Positions 43,713-52,197 of a stretch of 64,000 nt of DNA are shown here, one piece after another. The translations under genes were made by a program, and so were the position numbers. Each line of letters starts with the position of its first letter. Positions within the stretch are counted from its first letter, which is position 1. A model generated the notes under the pieces. That model was not told the DNA's origin and did no database searches. It saw only the letters and a list, made by a program, of their open reading frames with translations. The DNA is from Alteribacter populi (GTDB lineage: Bacteria > Bacillota > Bacilli > Bacillales > Salisediminibacteriaceae): contig NZ_KZ293963.1 in the NCBI RefSeq assembly GCF_002352765.1, positions 1,448,368 through 1,512,367 on the forward strand, read 5' to 3'.

Positions 43713-44096
43713 AACATGGAAGAGGGAGAGCTACTTTGTGTGACCCATTCTCGGAATTTAACGCGAGCGGGGATTACTTTGCGGAGTCCTTAACAGAAGA
43801 CCATTACGTGTATCTGATTAACCTGCGCGGATGCGGAGAAAGCATACCAGCTGAGTCTTCTCGAAACAGTGTTTGACCTGGAAGTCATCCGGAACGGTCT
43901 GGGCCTCCGGGAATGGGGCTATGCAGGTCATTCGACCGGAGAGATGATTGGCGTAATATATGGTATTTATCCTTCTGAATCCCTTACATTTTCGATTCTG
44001 GTAGGTGCTGCGGTGAGGGGATACATGACTTTTTCCGAAGACTGTATTTACAACCAAGCCCACCCGCAGTTTAGCGTTATGCAGGACCTGACATAA
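43713..44096 (+). pseudogene. Decayed alpha/beta hydrolase
   Basis: The similarity passes through three frames. EEGELLCVTH at about 43716-43750 is followed by SEFNASGDYFAESL and HYVYLINLRGCGES at about 43752-43845, then AYQLSLLETVFDLEV and the nucleophile elbow GHSTGE in the last frame to 44096. A complete hydrolase would need both shifts corrected and lacks the C-terminal Asp/His part. It sits at the right end of the GC-rich block. 43478-43712 holds only AT-rich upstream sequence for the activator gene. Confidence 0.65.
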
Positions 44097-44204
44097 GAAA
44101 CTGGCAGAATCGGGGTTGACCGATGCTGAAAGGAGGAGGCTGACAGCGGAACGAACGAAGCTGTCCCTCTAACGGAGAGCGTTAGTTTAACAAGAAAATA
44201 CAAT

Positions 44205-44240
44205 AAAAAAGGCACGAAGAGTAATCTTCGTGCCTTTTTT
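44205..44240. terminator. Perfect bidirectional terminator
   Basis: AAAAAAGGCACGAAGA pairs over 16 bp with its reverse complement around GTAA. No intact gene ends here on the plus strand; it may once have served the hydrolase. 44097-44368 holds nothing else that I recognise. Confidence 0.85.
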
Positions 44241-44368
44241 GCGATGTGATTTATACCGTGAATTTGAATGTAAAAGTTGTATTAATTAGCGAGTGATTTG
44301 TTCTGTGATTTACACTTTTGTACCTCACAAGTAACCCCGTTACCCTCACTTAGGGAGCTCTTTCTTTT

Positions 44369-44731
44369 TTAACCTGTCACAACATAACCAAAATATAGAA
44401 CGATAATTAACAAAATCCCAAATTGAGACCAGTAAATCATCTTTCCTTTATTATCTAGAGTGCCTTTTTTCATGCGAGTTGAGATCATTTCCATTGTGTA
44501 AATGAGCCATACCGCTAGTAAGGCTTTAACGCCTGTGCCCCACCAAAAGTTGTTGATGACCATAAATGCTCCTGTGACAATGACGATCACGTAAAATAAT
44601 CGCAGCGTCATTTGCACAATCTTCGCACCTTTAGAACGATTTGTACGAAGTAAAATAACCGTTACGACAAACAAAATGATGGCCACAAACCAACCAAGTG
44701 CATGGGTATGTAACATTGCCATGTAATTCAC
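44369..44731 (-). CDS. yisL: YisL family membrane protein
   Basis: 120 aa with four helices. It matches the UPF0344/YisL family: HTHALGWFVAIILF at the N-terminus, LRLFYVIVIVTG and WLIYTMEMISTRMKKG in the middle. Function is unknown. GTG 44731 lies seven bases after GAGGAGG. It is a single gene. Confidence 0.85.
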   Translation of the reverse strand: MNYMAMLHTHALGWFVAIILFVVTVILLRTNRSKGAKIVQMTLRLFYVIVIVTGAFMVINNFWWGTGVKALLAVWLIYTMEMISTRMKKGTLDNKGKMIYWSQFGILLIIVLYFGYVVTG

Positions 44732-44835
44732 AATTTTTCCTCCTCTTACAATTAGCCTTCACTTTATGTAGTATATCGTTTTCTGCTCCATTGGTAAAGA
44801 ATAAGCCCAAGTGTTCAATGATTTGTAAGAAAAAC

Positions 44836-44920
44836 AGCGTTAGCTTCCGCCACATATTCATAAGCCTCAAGGATATTTTTCTCTTGAGACACAGTGCGTG
44901 AAGGTAGCTGTCTGCTCTAT
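44836..44920. repeat. Dispersed CTCAAGGAT...CTTGAG repeat
   Basis: AAGAAAAACAGCG then CTCAAGGATATTTTTCTCTTGAG (hairpin arms CTCAAG/CTTGAG) and GCGTGAAGGTAGCTGTC. Related stretches are at 54606-54665 (first part) and, for the second part, 6220-6262 and 22075-22105. Confidence 0.55.
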
Positions 44921-44961
44921 ACTTCATTATCTCTTAAAAAAGATGCCATTTAAATGGCACC

Positions 44962-45675
44962 TTACGTAACTTCGTTCATCATATAGCCGATGTTTCTGAC
45001 AGTCTTCACATAGGTTGGATTCTTACGGTGAGGTTCAATTTTACGACGGATCCTGCTGATAAATACATCAATGATTCTCACTTCTAAATGATGGTCAGAA
45101 AGTTCTTGAAGAAGTTGCTCCCGTGAAAATGCTTTTCCCTTGTTTTTTGATAAAAAATGAAGAAGTTCGAATTCTTTTTTCGTAAGCTCTACTGGCTGAT
45201 CATTTTGGTATACTAAAAAGTGAGCCGGGTCAATTGTAATCTCGCCGATTTTAATTGTGTTTGAAAAATGATGGTCTGCAATTGGTTCTTCATTAATACA
45301 ACAACGCTCGCCTCTTCGTATTGTTGATTTTACTCTTGCCGCCAGTTCCTTTAACCGAAGTGGTTTTGTCATGTAATCATCAGCCCCTAATTCTAAGCCA
45401 AGAACAGCATCTAACTCTTCATTTTTCGTTGAAGTAAAAATAATTGGTGTCCAGTCATTTTTTTCAAACCGAAGTTCTCTACATAAGTCAAGACCACTTA
45501 GTCGTGGAAGATCCAATTCTGAGATAATAGCATCCGGTTTAGTGACACGGATTTTTTTAATTGCTTCAAGTCCGTCTGTACAGGAATAGGTTTGAAAGCC
45601 AGATCGACCAAAATAGTCATCCATTTTTTCGATCAGCTCGATGTTACGATCAACAATAAGTAAAGTTTGAACCAT
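44962..45675 (-). CDS. OmpR/PhoB-type response regulator with atypical receiver
   Basis: 237 aa: receiver ~1-120 and winged-helix DNA-binding domain ~140-235 (KKEFELLHFLSKNKGKAFSR, VRIIDVFISRIRRKI, VKTVRNIGYM). The phosphorylated Asp should be residue 53 but is Glu in IISELDLPRLSG. The acidic pair is D9-R10 rather than D-D/E. The switch Ser/Thr and Lys (MTKPL) remain. It may act without phosphorylation. It follows phoU by 48 bp, so it is probably the last gene of the pst operon. No kinase gene is nearby. ATG 45675 follows AAAGGAGGG. Confidence 0.88.
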   Translation of the reverse strand: MVQTLLIVDRNIELIEKMDDYFGRSGFQTYSCTDGLEAIKKIRVTKPDAIISELDLPRLSGLDLCRELRFEKNDWTPIIFTSTKNEELDAVLGLELGADDYMTKPLRLKELAARVKSTIRRGERCCINEEPIADHHFSNTIKIGEITIDPAHFLVYQNDQPVELTKKEFELLHFLSKNKGKAFSREQLLQELSDHHLEVRIIDVFISRIRRKIEPHRKNPTYVKTVRNIGYMMNEVT

Positions 45676-45723
45676 AGGCGCCCTCCTTTGAACGCATTGC
45701 ACCTAAATCTACTGCTATTTTAA

Positions 45724-46380
45724 TTAGTTTAAATCAAACCGCTGTCCATTAACTTCATAGATGATCCATTCAGCAATGTTCGTACAATAGTCTGCGATCC
45801 GCTCGATGTAACGGGCAATAAACGCCATTTGGGTAATTTGCTGTATGTCTTCTTTTTTAGAAACGGCACAATTAAAGAGGTTGCTGACGAAACGTCCGTA
45901 TGCATGATCGACTTCATCATCTTTAGTAGCTATTTGCTGAGCGTCAAGTACATTAAGCTCTTTGTATGCTTTTAACACATCCGTGAGCATGTGTTGCGCT
46001 TTAGAAGCAAGATCCACCAATTCTTCTTCATATGCTATCATGGTATCGGTTGGCTTCATTCGTTTTGCGGATTTGGCCATATCAACAGCTAAATCCCCCA
46101 TACGCTCTAGGTCACTTGAAATCTTTAAAGATACGATAATCCGACGTAGATCTGATGCAACAGGCTGTTGTTTGGCTATCATAAGAGTTGCCTTCTCGTT
46201 AATTTCCAGTTCGATTTCATTTAAATTTTTATCTGCTACAATAATATCATCCATTTTTTGATTATCGTTTTCTTTAATCGCTGTCATGATCTTTGACAAA
46301 GAACTTTCTACCATTTTGCCAAGACCCACCATCTCTTTTTTTAAGTCTTCCAGTTCGATTTCAAACGTCCCTCTAACCAT
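45724..46380 (-). CDS. phoU: Phosphate transport regulator PhoU
   Basis: 218 aa, all-helical PhoU with two repeats. The metal-binding E-x3-D-x3 type helices show as LERMGDLAVDMAKSAKR and IERIADYCTNIAEWI. It links the Pst transporter to phosphate signalling at the membrane. GAGGAGAGCAATAATA precedes ATG. It lies 18 bp after pstB. Confidence 0.94.
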   Translation of the reverse strand: MVRGTFEIELEDLKKEMVGLGKMVESSLSKIMTAIKENDNQKMDDIIVADKNLNEIELEINEKATLMIAKQQPVASDLRRIIVSLKISSDLERMGDLAVDMAKSAKRMKPTDTMIAYEEELVDLASKAQHMLTDVLKAYKELNVLDAQQIATKDDEVDHAYGRFVSNLFNCAVSKKEDIQQITQMAFIARYIERIADYCTNIAEWIIYEVNGQRFDLN

Positions 46381-46398
46381 TATTATTGCTCTCCTCTC

Positions 46399-47235
46399 TT
46401 AGCCGAAACGCCCTGTAATATAATCTTCAGTTCTTTTATCTGAAGGATTTGAAAAAATACGGTCTGTTTCGTCATACTCCACTACTTCTCCATTGAGAAA
46501 AAATGCGGTTCGATCAGAAATACGTGCTGCTTGCTGCATATTGTGTGTAACGATGACAATAGAATATTGTTTCTTCAACTCTTGTACAAGCTCTTCTACT
46601 TTTAAAGTAGATTTAGGGTCTAATGCTGATGTTGGTTCATCCATTAAAATGACGTCTGGCTCTATCGCTAAACAACGAGCGATACATAACCGTTGTTGCT
46701 GGCCGCCGGATAATCCATAAGCATTTTCATTTAGGCGGTCTTTTACTTCATCCCAAATAGCAGCCCCTCGCAAACTATTTTCCACGATCTTTTTAAGTAA
46801 TTTTTTATCTCGTATTCCGTGAACCTTCGGACCATATGCAACATTTTCAAAAATAGATTTCGGGAACGGATTAGGCTTTTGAAAAACCATCCCTACACGT
46901 GTACGAAGCTCTTCTACACGATAAGAGCGGTCGAAAATGTTTTTATCTCGGTATAAAACCTCGCCTGAAATTCGCACGCCGGAAACTAGTTCTACCATTC
47001 TATTTAACGTCTTAATGTAGGTAGATTTTCCACACCCTGACGGACCAATGACCGCAGTCACTTCATTTTCACGAATCGGAAGGTGGATATCTTTTAAGGC
47101 ATGGGTTTCACCATACCAGAGATTTAATCCTTTCGTATCATAAACGACCTTTTTGTGATTCATATCAGGTGCTACAGATTTATTTTGAATCAACGTATTT
47201 TCTTCTTTATCTCGTAAAGGAGTAGAAGCTGACAT
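46399..47235 (-). CDS. pstB: Phosphate ABC transporter ATP-binding protein
   Basis: 278 aa. Walker A GPSGCGKST, Q-loop VFQKPNPFPKSIFENVAYG (PstB-specific), signature LSGGQQQRLCIARCLA and Walker B VILMDEPTSALD. It powers phosphate import through PstC/PstA. GGAGG lies eight bases before ATG. It carries an N-terminal extension of about 25 residues compared with shorter PstB proteins. Confidence 0.96.
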   Translation of the reverse strand: MSASTPLRDKEENTLIQNKSVAPDMNHKKVVYDTKGLNLWYGETHALKDIHLPIRENEVTAVIGPSGCGKSTYIKTLNRMVELVSGVRISGEVLYRDKNIFDRSYRVEELRTRVGMVFQKPNPFPKSIFENVAYGPKVHGIRDKKLLKKIVENSLRGAAIWDEVKDRLNENAYGLSGGQQQRLCIARCLAIEPDVILMDEPTSALDPKSTLKVEELVQELKKQYSIVIVTHNMQQAARISDRTAFFLNGEVVEYDETDRIFSNPSDKRTEDYITGRFG

Positions 47236-47255
47236 AAGGTATACCTCCTGGAATA

Positions 47256-48140
47256 TTAATATCGTTTTTGAAACTTGTTTCTGATCAGGATCGCCACTGA
47301 ATTTAAAACAAATAAGACAACGAGTAGGACCACGATTGTTGCCGCTGCCAAATTTGCGTACTCATCGACAAGGACAGAGTCAATTGTCCAATAATAAATT
47401 TGCATCGGTAATGCTGTAAAATTATCAAACAATCCAGATGGAAGTGGTATGAGTAAAGCCGGAATACCAATGACAACGAGTGGCGCTGTTTCACCAATCG
47501 CTCGGGATAAGGCGAGGATCACACCCGTTAATATACCGGGTATAGCAGCTGGCAGCACAACATTTTTTACTGTTTGCCATTTGGTCGCCCCCATTCCATA
47601 CGATGCTTCTCTAAGAAACCCTGGAACCGAGCGAATCGCTTCTTGGGCTGCAACGACCACGATCGGTAAAACAAGTAGTGACATTGTAAGACCCCCGGCG
47701 ATAATACTGGAGCCAAACCCAAACAGGCGAACGAATACTGTAAGCCCTAAAAGCCCGAAAACGATAGAAGGTACACCTGCTAAATTTGAGATATTCGTTT
47801 GAATAAACGAGTGCAAACGGCCTTTTTTCGCATACTCCTCCAAATAAATCGCTGTACCGATACCCAGAATCATCGTAACCGGACCAACGATAATCATAAG
47901 CCATATTGTCCCGACAATTGCCCCTTTAATACCGGCTCTATCAGCACTCGTCGATAGTTTGTTATTTAGGAAATCAAAGTTAATCCAACCAATACTATCG
48001 ATATACACGCGATATAAAAGAATGGCTAATACGATAAGTCCAAATAGTGCCGCACCTAAAAATACATATTTGATAAGTTTATTTAAAAAAAGACGCTTCG
48101 TCATTCTCTCTTGTACTGCATGAAGATCAATATATTCCAT
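47256..48140 (-). CDS. pstA: Phosphate ABC transporter permease PstA
   Basis: 294 aa with six membrane helices. The EAA-type coupling loop reads REASYGMGATKWQTVKNVVLP. SNLAGVPSIVFGLLG is the PstA signature. It starts 3 bp after the pstC stop, after GGGAGG. Confidence 0.95.
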   Translation of the reverse strand: MEYIDLHAVQERMTKRLFLNKLIKYVFLGAALFGLIVLAILLYRVYIDSIGWINFDFLNNKLSTSADRAGIKGAIVGTIWLMIIVGPVTMILGIGTAIYLEEYAKKGRLHSFIQTNISNLAGVPSIVFGLLGLTVFVRLFGFGSSIIAGGLTMSLLVLPIVVVAAQEAIRSVPGFLREASYGMGATKWQTVKNVVLPAAIPGILTGVILALSRAIGETAPLVVIGIPALLIPLPSGLFDNFTALPMQIYYWTIDSVLVDEYANLAAATIVVLLVVLFVLNSVAILIRNKFQKRY

Positions 48141-48143
48141 GTG

Positions 48144-49079
48144 CTAATAAACCTCCCTGAATCTGCGGCTGATGTGTCTCGCAAGCATGTTCATTGAGAG
48201 CGTAAAGACAAACAATGTCATTGCTACGGCATAAAGGCTGTAATAAATCGTTGTGCCAGTTGCCGCGTCTCCACTAGTAACTTCAACGATATAAGCAGTC
48301 ATCGTTTGCATTGATTGTGTAACATCAAAGGTGAAGTTTTTAGAGCTACCACTTGCAATCGTTACAATCATCGTTTCACCAATAGCACGGGATATGCCTA
48401 AAACGAAGGAGGCAATAATCCCTGAAATTGCAGCAGGGATAACGACACGGAATGTGACCTCTAATTGCGTCGCACCTAAAGCCATCGCACCTTCCCTCAT
48501 CGCGTTTGGAACAGAATTCATCGCATCTTCAGAAAGTGATGCTACAAGAGGAATAATCATAATCCCCATGACGATTCCAGGGCTCAGTACGTTTGTAGCC
48601 TCAAGTCCGGGAATAATATCTCGTAAAACAGGTGTTACGAAAGTTAAGGCAAAGAAGCCATAAACGATTGTTGGTATTCCTGCTAATACTTCAATCATTG
48701 GTTTGAGTATTTTTCTAGTATTTTTTGTTGCATACTCACTCAAATAGACTGCTGTCGTTAGTCCGATTGGTATCGCCACAAACATGGCAATGATTGTTGT
48801 TAACAATGTACCCATAATTAGCGGAAGAATACTAAACTGCGGATCGACAGGACTCAACGGTCTGAGTACAGTCCCAGAGAAAAACTCGAGAATCGAAACT
48901 TCTCGAAAAAAAAGAATGGTTTCATATATTAATGTAAAAAGAATTCCAATTGTAGTTAAGACAGAGATAAATGCAGCTGCAAATAATAATATTGGTACCA
49001 CTTTCTCTAATACAGCAGTGCTGCTAGTTGACTGCTTTTTTTGCTGGATCAATTCTTTGACACTTACAGTCTTCAACAT
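48144..49079 (-). CDS. pstC: Phosphate ABC transporter permease PstC
   Basis: 311 aa. The coupling loop is REGAMALGATQLEVTFRVVIP and the conserved IEVLAGIPTIVYGFFAL precedes it. AAGGGG precedes ATG 49079; the open frame upstream to 49286 runs through the inserted repeat and is not coding. Separated from pstS by a 274-bp element. Confidence 0.94.
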   Translation of the reverse strand: MLKTVSVKELIQQKKQSTSSTAVLEKVVPILLFAAAFISVLTTIGILFTLIYETILFFREVSILEFFSGTVLRPLSPVDPQFSILPLIMGTLLTTIIAMFVAIPIGLTTAVYLSEYATKNTRKILKPMIEVLAGIPTIVYGFFALTFVTPVLRDIIPGLEATNVLSPGIVMGIMIIPLVASLSEDAMNSVPNAMREGAMALGATQLEVTFRVVIPAAISGIIASFVLGISRAIGETMIVTIASGSSKNFTFDVTQSMQTMTAYIVEVTSGDAATGTTIYYSLYAVAMTLFVFTLSMNMLARHISRRFREVY

Positions 49080-49125
49080 GAAAAACTGCCCCTTTCCAAC
49101 CAACGATCGATTATCACTATTAAGT

Positions 49126-49399
49126 GGGTGTTCAAAAGAGAGGACAAAAAGAGCCGAGATGTCGAGGCGGCGCAGCTTGGAGCGTAAAGCTGGTCGCTTC
49201 GTCAGCCATACCACACTCCGGAAAAGTGTTTTTCTTTTCCAAGGAACAGAGCGTATGGTGTTAATACGTGAGTAGCGTAGGAGCAAGCTAACGAGCTTCC
49301 CCAGGACGGGGTGATTCCTGCGTTCTCACAGGTCGTGGTGGTATTTAGCAGGAGATCCTATTCTTCGACAGCAATTTTTCCCGGTCTTTTTGAACATCC
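49126..49399. mobile_element. 274-bp GGATGTTCAAAA element inside the pst operon
   Basis: The ends are inverted repeats: GGGTGTTCAAAAGAGAGG on the left, and the right end reversed reads GGATGTTCAAAAAGACCGGG. There is no open frame of interest. A truncated relative is at 9829-9955. It lies between pstS and pstC. No clear target duplication is seen. Confidence 0.65.
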
Positions 49400-49486
49400 T
49401 CTTTAAGCAACACGTGATGGGAAGATGAAAAGCTAGTCTTGCTACCACCTTCCTCACGAATTACTTTTAGTCCATGTTTCTAAGAT

Positions 49487-50497
49487 TTATTCGATTGATT
49501 GAATGAATTCAAGTGATTCGTGCAACTCATCTTCTGGAAGTGGAGCAAATCCAGTTTCTCCAGCAAAGTCATTGGCTATTTCAAAAACATACTCAGCAAA
49601 AGCTTTTACTTCCGGTTTTTCTTTAGCAGAATCAAGGTTTAAGTTTGTGAATACCGGACGTGTAAACGGTCCATAAGCTCCGTCTTCTTTGATCGTATCA
49701 AGAGAGGGTTCAACCGGTCCTTCGCCAAAATCAACTGCTACCGCTTGAAGGCTATCCGTATTGCTTGCATAGTATCCGTAACCGAAGAAGCCAATCCCGT
49801 TTACATCTTCAGAAACTAAATTCACGAGTGTTGAATACTCTTGTTGAAGATTAATGGTTTGGACCAGGTCTTGCTCTTCAATAATTTCTTGAACGAAAAA
49901 TTCATTTGTGCCATGATTTTCATTCGGTCCATAAAAGTTAACCGGCTCTTCAGGCCACTCTGAACGAATATCTGACCATAAAACTTCATCATCGTCTTTA
50001 TAAGTACCTGTTACAAACATTTCGATAATTTCTTCTTCCGTCAGTTCAGTAGCCCAATCATTATCTGGATGAATGACAATCGTTAATCCATCTAACGCTA
50101 CTTTAAATTCCCGAGATTCAATGCCGTTCTCTTCTAATTGTTCAATCTCTTCATTTCTAATTTCACGAGAGGCATTTGAAAAATCTGTTTCCCCAGCAAC
50201 GAACTTACTCATCCCTGCGCTCGTCCCTGCCCGACTTACTTCAACACTCACATTTTCTTGCTCATTAATCATAAATTCCTCAGCAATTCGAGACATTAAA
50301 GGATAAACAGTACCAGAACCGTCAATCGAAACGGTACCAGAGAGTTCTTCATTAGTAACTTCATTCGTTTCATCAGAATTGTTTGCGGAATTAGAATCTG
50401 AACCCTCGCTTACACTAACCTCTCCTTCTCCTGCACCACAAGCTGCTGTAATGACCATAAACCCTGCTACGACAACTGATAACCCAAATTTTTTCAC
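49487..50497 (-). CDS. pstS: Phosphate-binding lipoprotein PstS
   Basis: 336 aa. The signal peptide ends with the lipobox ITAAC, so it is anchored on the outer side of the membrane. Phosphate-binding segments include IDGSGTVYPL, SRAGTSAGMSKF and NENHGTNEFF. It captures phosphate for PstCAB. The start is GTG after GAGGAGG. Four PHO boxes lie upstream, so phosphate starvation should induce it. Confidence 0.93.
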   Translation of the reverse strand: MKKFGLSVVVAGFMVITAACGAGEGEVSVSEGSDSNSANNSDETNEVTNEELSGTVSIDGSGTVYPLMSRIAEEFMINEQENVSVEVSRAGTSAGMSKFVAGETDFSNASREIRNEEIEQLEENGIESREFKVALDGLTIVIHPDNDWATELTEEEIIEMFVTGTYKDDDEVLWSDIRSEWPEEPVNFYGPNENHGTNEFFVQEIIEEQDLVQTINLQQEYSTLVNLVSEDVNGIGFFGYGYYASNTDSLQAVAVDFGEGPVEPSLDTIKEDGAYGPFTRPVFTNLNLDSAKEKPEVKAFAEYVFEIANDFAGETGFAPLPEDELHESLEFIQSIE

Positions 50498-50560
50498 GAC
50501 AACATCCTCCTCATCACGAGTGATTTCTTTTTTTGTGTGACGCTCTCTCTTACAATTGCT

Positions 50561-50566
50561 AGTATA
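50561..50566 (-). promoter_or_regulatory. -10 box of pstS
   Basis: TATACT on the minus strand, 20 bp downstream of the last PHO box, the usual place for a PhoP-activated promoter. Confidence 0.6.
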
Positions 50567-50586
50567 GTAGAGCAATATTAAGGAGA

Positions 50587-50625
50587 AATAAACGCAATGT
50601 AAATCGTTTGTGAAAGAATTGTAAA
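50587..50625 (-). promoter_or_regulatory. PHO box array upstream of pstS
   Basis: On the minus strand TTTACA, TTCACA, TTTACA and TTTATT begin at 50625, 50614, 50603 and 50592, exactly 11 bp apart. This matches the PhoP-binding direct repeats of bacilli (TT-A/C/T-ACA). Confidence 0.85.
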
Positions 50626-50635
50626 TGACGGGGGA

Positions 50636-50676
50636 CTGTCCCCGCACAATTTTGTGTAAAATTGTGTAAGGGACAG
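50636..50676. repeat. Nested palindrome CTGTCCC...GGGACAG
   Basis: CTGTCCC, then CACAATTTT, a GTGT loop, AAAATTGTG, then GGGACAG. It is a frequent kind of intergenic hairpin in bacilli; no function is assigned. Confidence 0.55.
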
Positions 50677-50685
50677 CATGTCTAA

Positions 50686-50714
50686 AAGCCAGGCAGTTAA
50701 ATACTGCCTGGCTT
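50686..50714. terminator. Hairpin terminator upstream of pstS
   Basis: AAGCCAGGCAGT pairs perfectly with ACTGCCTGGCTT around TAAAT. It separates the pst operon from yhfI; 50715-50881 has no gene. Confidence 0.6.
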
Positions 50715-50881
50715 CTTTGAATTTGTATTTTATTAAATTTCCGTACGATTATTTTCTAGAATAACTTGAATAACATGTAGAATAATACGTAAAACTAGTA
50801 GAATTATTTGAGTGTCAGTCAGATAGAATTATATGCTGAACTGACTCTATAATACGCTTATTCTAAAAGGATCTTTTCCTT

Positions 50882-51616
50882 TTATACCTCAAATACCTGT
50901 CCACTCCTAGCCAAAGTCACCTCGCCTCCGAATACGTCAGAAGCTTCATGAATGAGCTCGTCTCGCTGCCCAAAATGCGGCAAATGGGATAACACAAGTT
51001 TCCCAACGTTGGAAGCCTGAGCGAGCTTTCCGACTTCTTCACTATTCATATGCCCGTAACTAGCAGCAGGCTGACCTTTATAAAAGCTGGTCTCAGCAAT
51101 GAGCAGGTCAGCGCCACGACAAAACTCCTCAAGCGATTCTTGATAAGAGGTATCAGCTGTATATACTAACGTTCGACCACCTGCCTCTACTCGAATTGCA
51201 AAACAAGGTACCGGATGTGTCGTCCTTTTAAACGAAAACGTCATTTCCCCGAGCTGTAGTTTCTCGTCTTCTGAATACGGAAGCCCTTCCGTAAAAGGTT
51301 TTTTCGTCAATCTAGCATAAGCAGCCTCGTCCTCTTTATGTCCATAAATGAGCAATGTATCACTTGTACGATTTAAGTTTTGATCGACAACTCGGCTGTA
51401 TTGAAGCACCCCTACATCTGCCACGTGATCAGCGTGATAGTGAGACAGGACCACCGCGTCTATATCTTTTAATTCTGTATAGTGTTGCAGCTGTGAAACG
51501 GCTCCGCTGCCGCAATCAATTACGACCTTCATCCCGCCATGTTCGATTAAGTAGCACGACGTTGCTTCCCCACGTTCCGGATAAGCCCCCCAAAACCCAA
51601 CGATCGTAATCTTCAT
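50882..51616 (-). CDS. yhfI: MBL-fold metallohydrolase YhfI
   Basis: 244 aa. Metal-binding motif SHYHADHV, plus later His residues in YGHMNSEE and LVLSHLPHFG and an Asp in YTADTSY, resembling the RNase Z/YhfI-type beta-lactamase fold. Substrate is unknown; a phosphodiesterase or RNA/nucleotide hydrolase is possible. It ends before the pst operon region and is monocistronic. Confidence 0.85.
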   Translation of the reverse strand: MKITIVGFWGAYPERGEATSCYLIEHGGMKVVIDCGSGAVSQLQHYTELKDIDAVVLSHYHADHVADVGVLQYSRVVDQNLNRTSDTLLIYGHKEDEAAYARLTKKPFTEGLPYSEDEKLQLGEMTFSFKRTTHPVPCFAIRVEAGGRTLVYTADTSYQESLEEFCRGADLLIAETSFYKGQPAASYGHMNSEEVGKLAQASNVGKLVLSHLPHFGQRDELIHEASDVFGGEVTLARSGQVFEV

Positions 51617-51847
51617 TTTTGAACACCTCTCCTTATTACAAAATGCGCGGCCACCCGTACATGAATTGACCAGCTCTTAACAATATATTAAACGAACACT
51701 CTTAATTTATTCAATTCATTAGGTGTGGCTATAAGTATCGATTATCTTTTAAGAAAGGCTTTTTCAATGTAGGAATTATTCGAAAAAAGTCGGGAGGAAG
51801 CACCCCAAAATTCAAGAGGATCCCTAACCTCCGCAAAATCAAAACAT

Positions 51848-51890
51848 AAAAAAACCCCAACGAATGCTAACGCACCGTTAGGGTTTTCTT
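51848..51890 (-). terminator. Terminator after rpmA
   Basis: On the minus strand AAAACCCTAACG and CGTTGGGGTTTT form a long stem followed by a T-run. The 280 bp between yhfI and rpmA hold no gene. Confidence 0.85.
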
Positions 51891-51898
51891 CTACTGAT

Positions 51899-52192
51899 TT
51901 ACGCTTCTTGAACTTCTGGGTATACACTTACGCGTTTGCGATCGCGTCCCACACGTTCAAATTTAACAACGCCGTCAACTTTTGCGAACAACGTGTCGTC
52001 GCCGCCTTTACCAACGTTTACACCTGCGTAAATACGTGTTCCGCGTTGACGTACAAGGATAGATCCACCAGTAACAGACTGACCGTCTCCACGTTTAGTA
52101 CCTAAACGTTTAGAGATGGAGTCACGACCGTTTTTCGTACTACCTACCCCTTTTTTCTGGGCGAAAAATTGAAGATCCAGTTTCAAAAACAT
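51899..52192 (-). CDS. rpmA: 50S ribosomal protein L27
   Basis: 97 aa. The N-terminal extension LKLDLQFFAQKKG is the Firmicutes type that Prp must remove (cut after FF) before ribosome assembly. The body has GVGSTKNGRDS and RQRGTRIYAGVNVGKG. ATG 52192 follows GAGGTGAGAGCC. Third gene of rplU-prp-rpmA. Confidence 0.97.
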   Translation of the reverse strand: MFLKLDLQFFAQKKGVGSTKNGRDSISKRLGTKRGDGQSVTGGSILVRQRGTRIYAGVNVGKGGDDTLFAKVDGVVKFERVGRDRKRVSVYPEVQEA

Positions 52193-52197
52193 GGCTC

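Noticed and set aside
49079..49286. N-terminal extension of PstC
   Set aside because: The upstream open frame reads through the inverted-repeat element; the start with a binding site at 49079 gives the normal PstC N-terminus.
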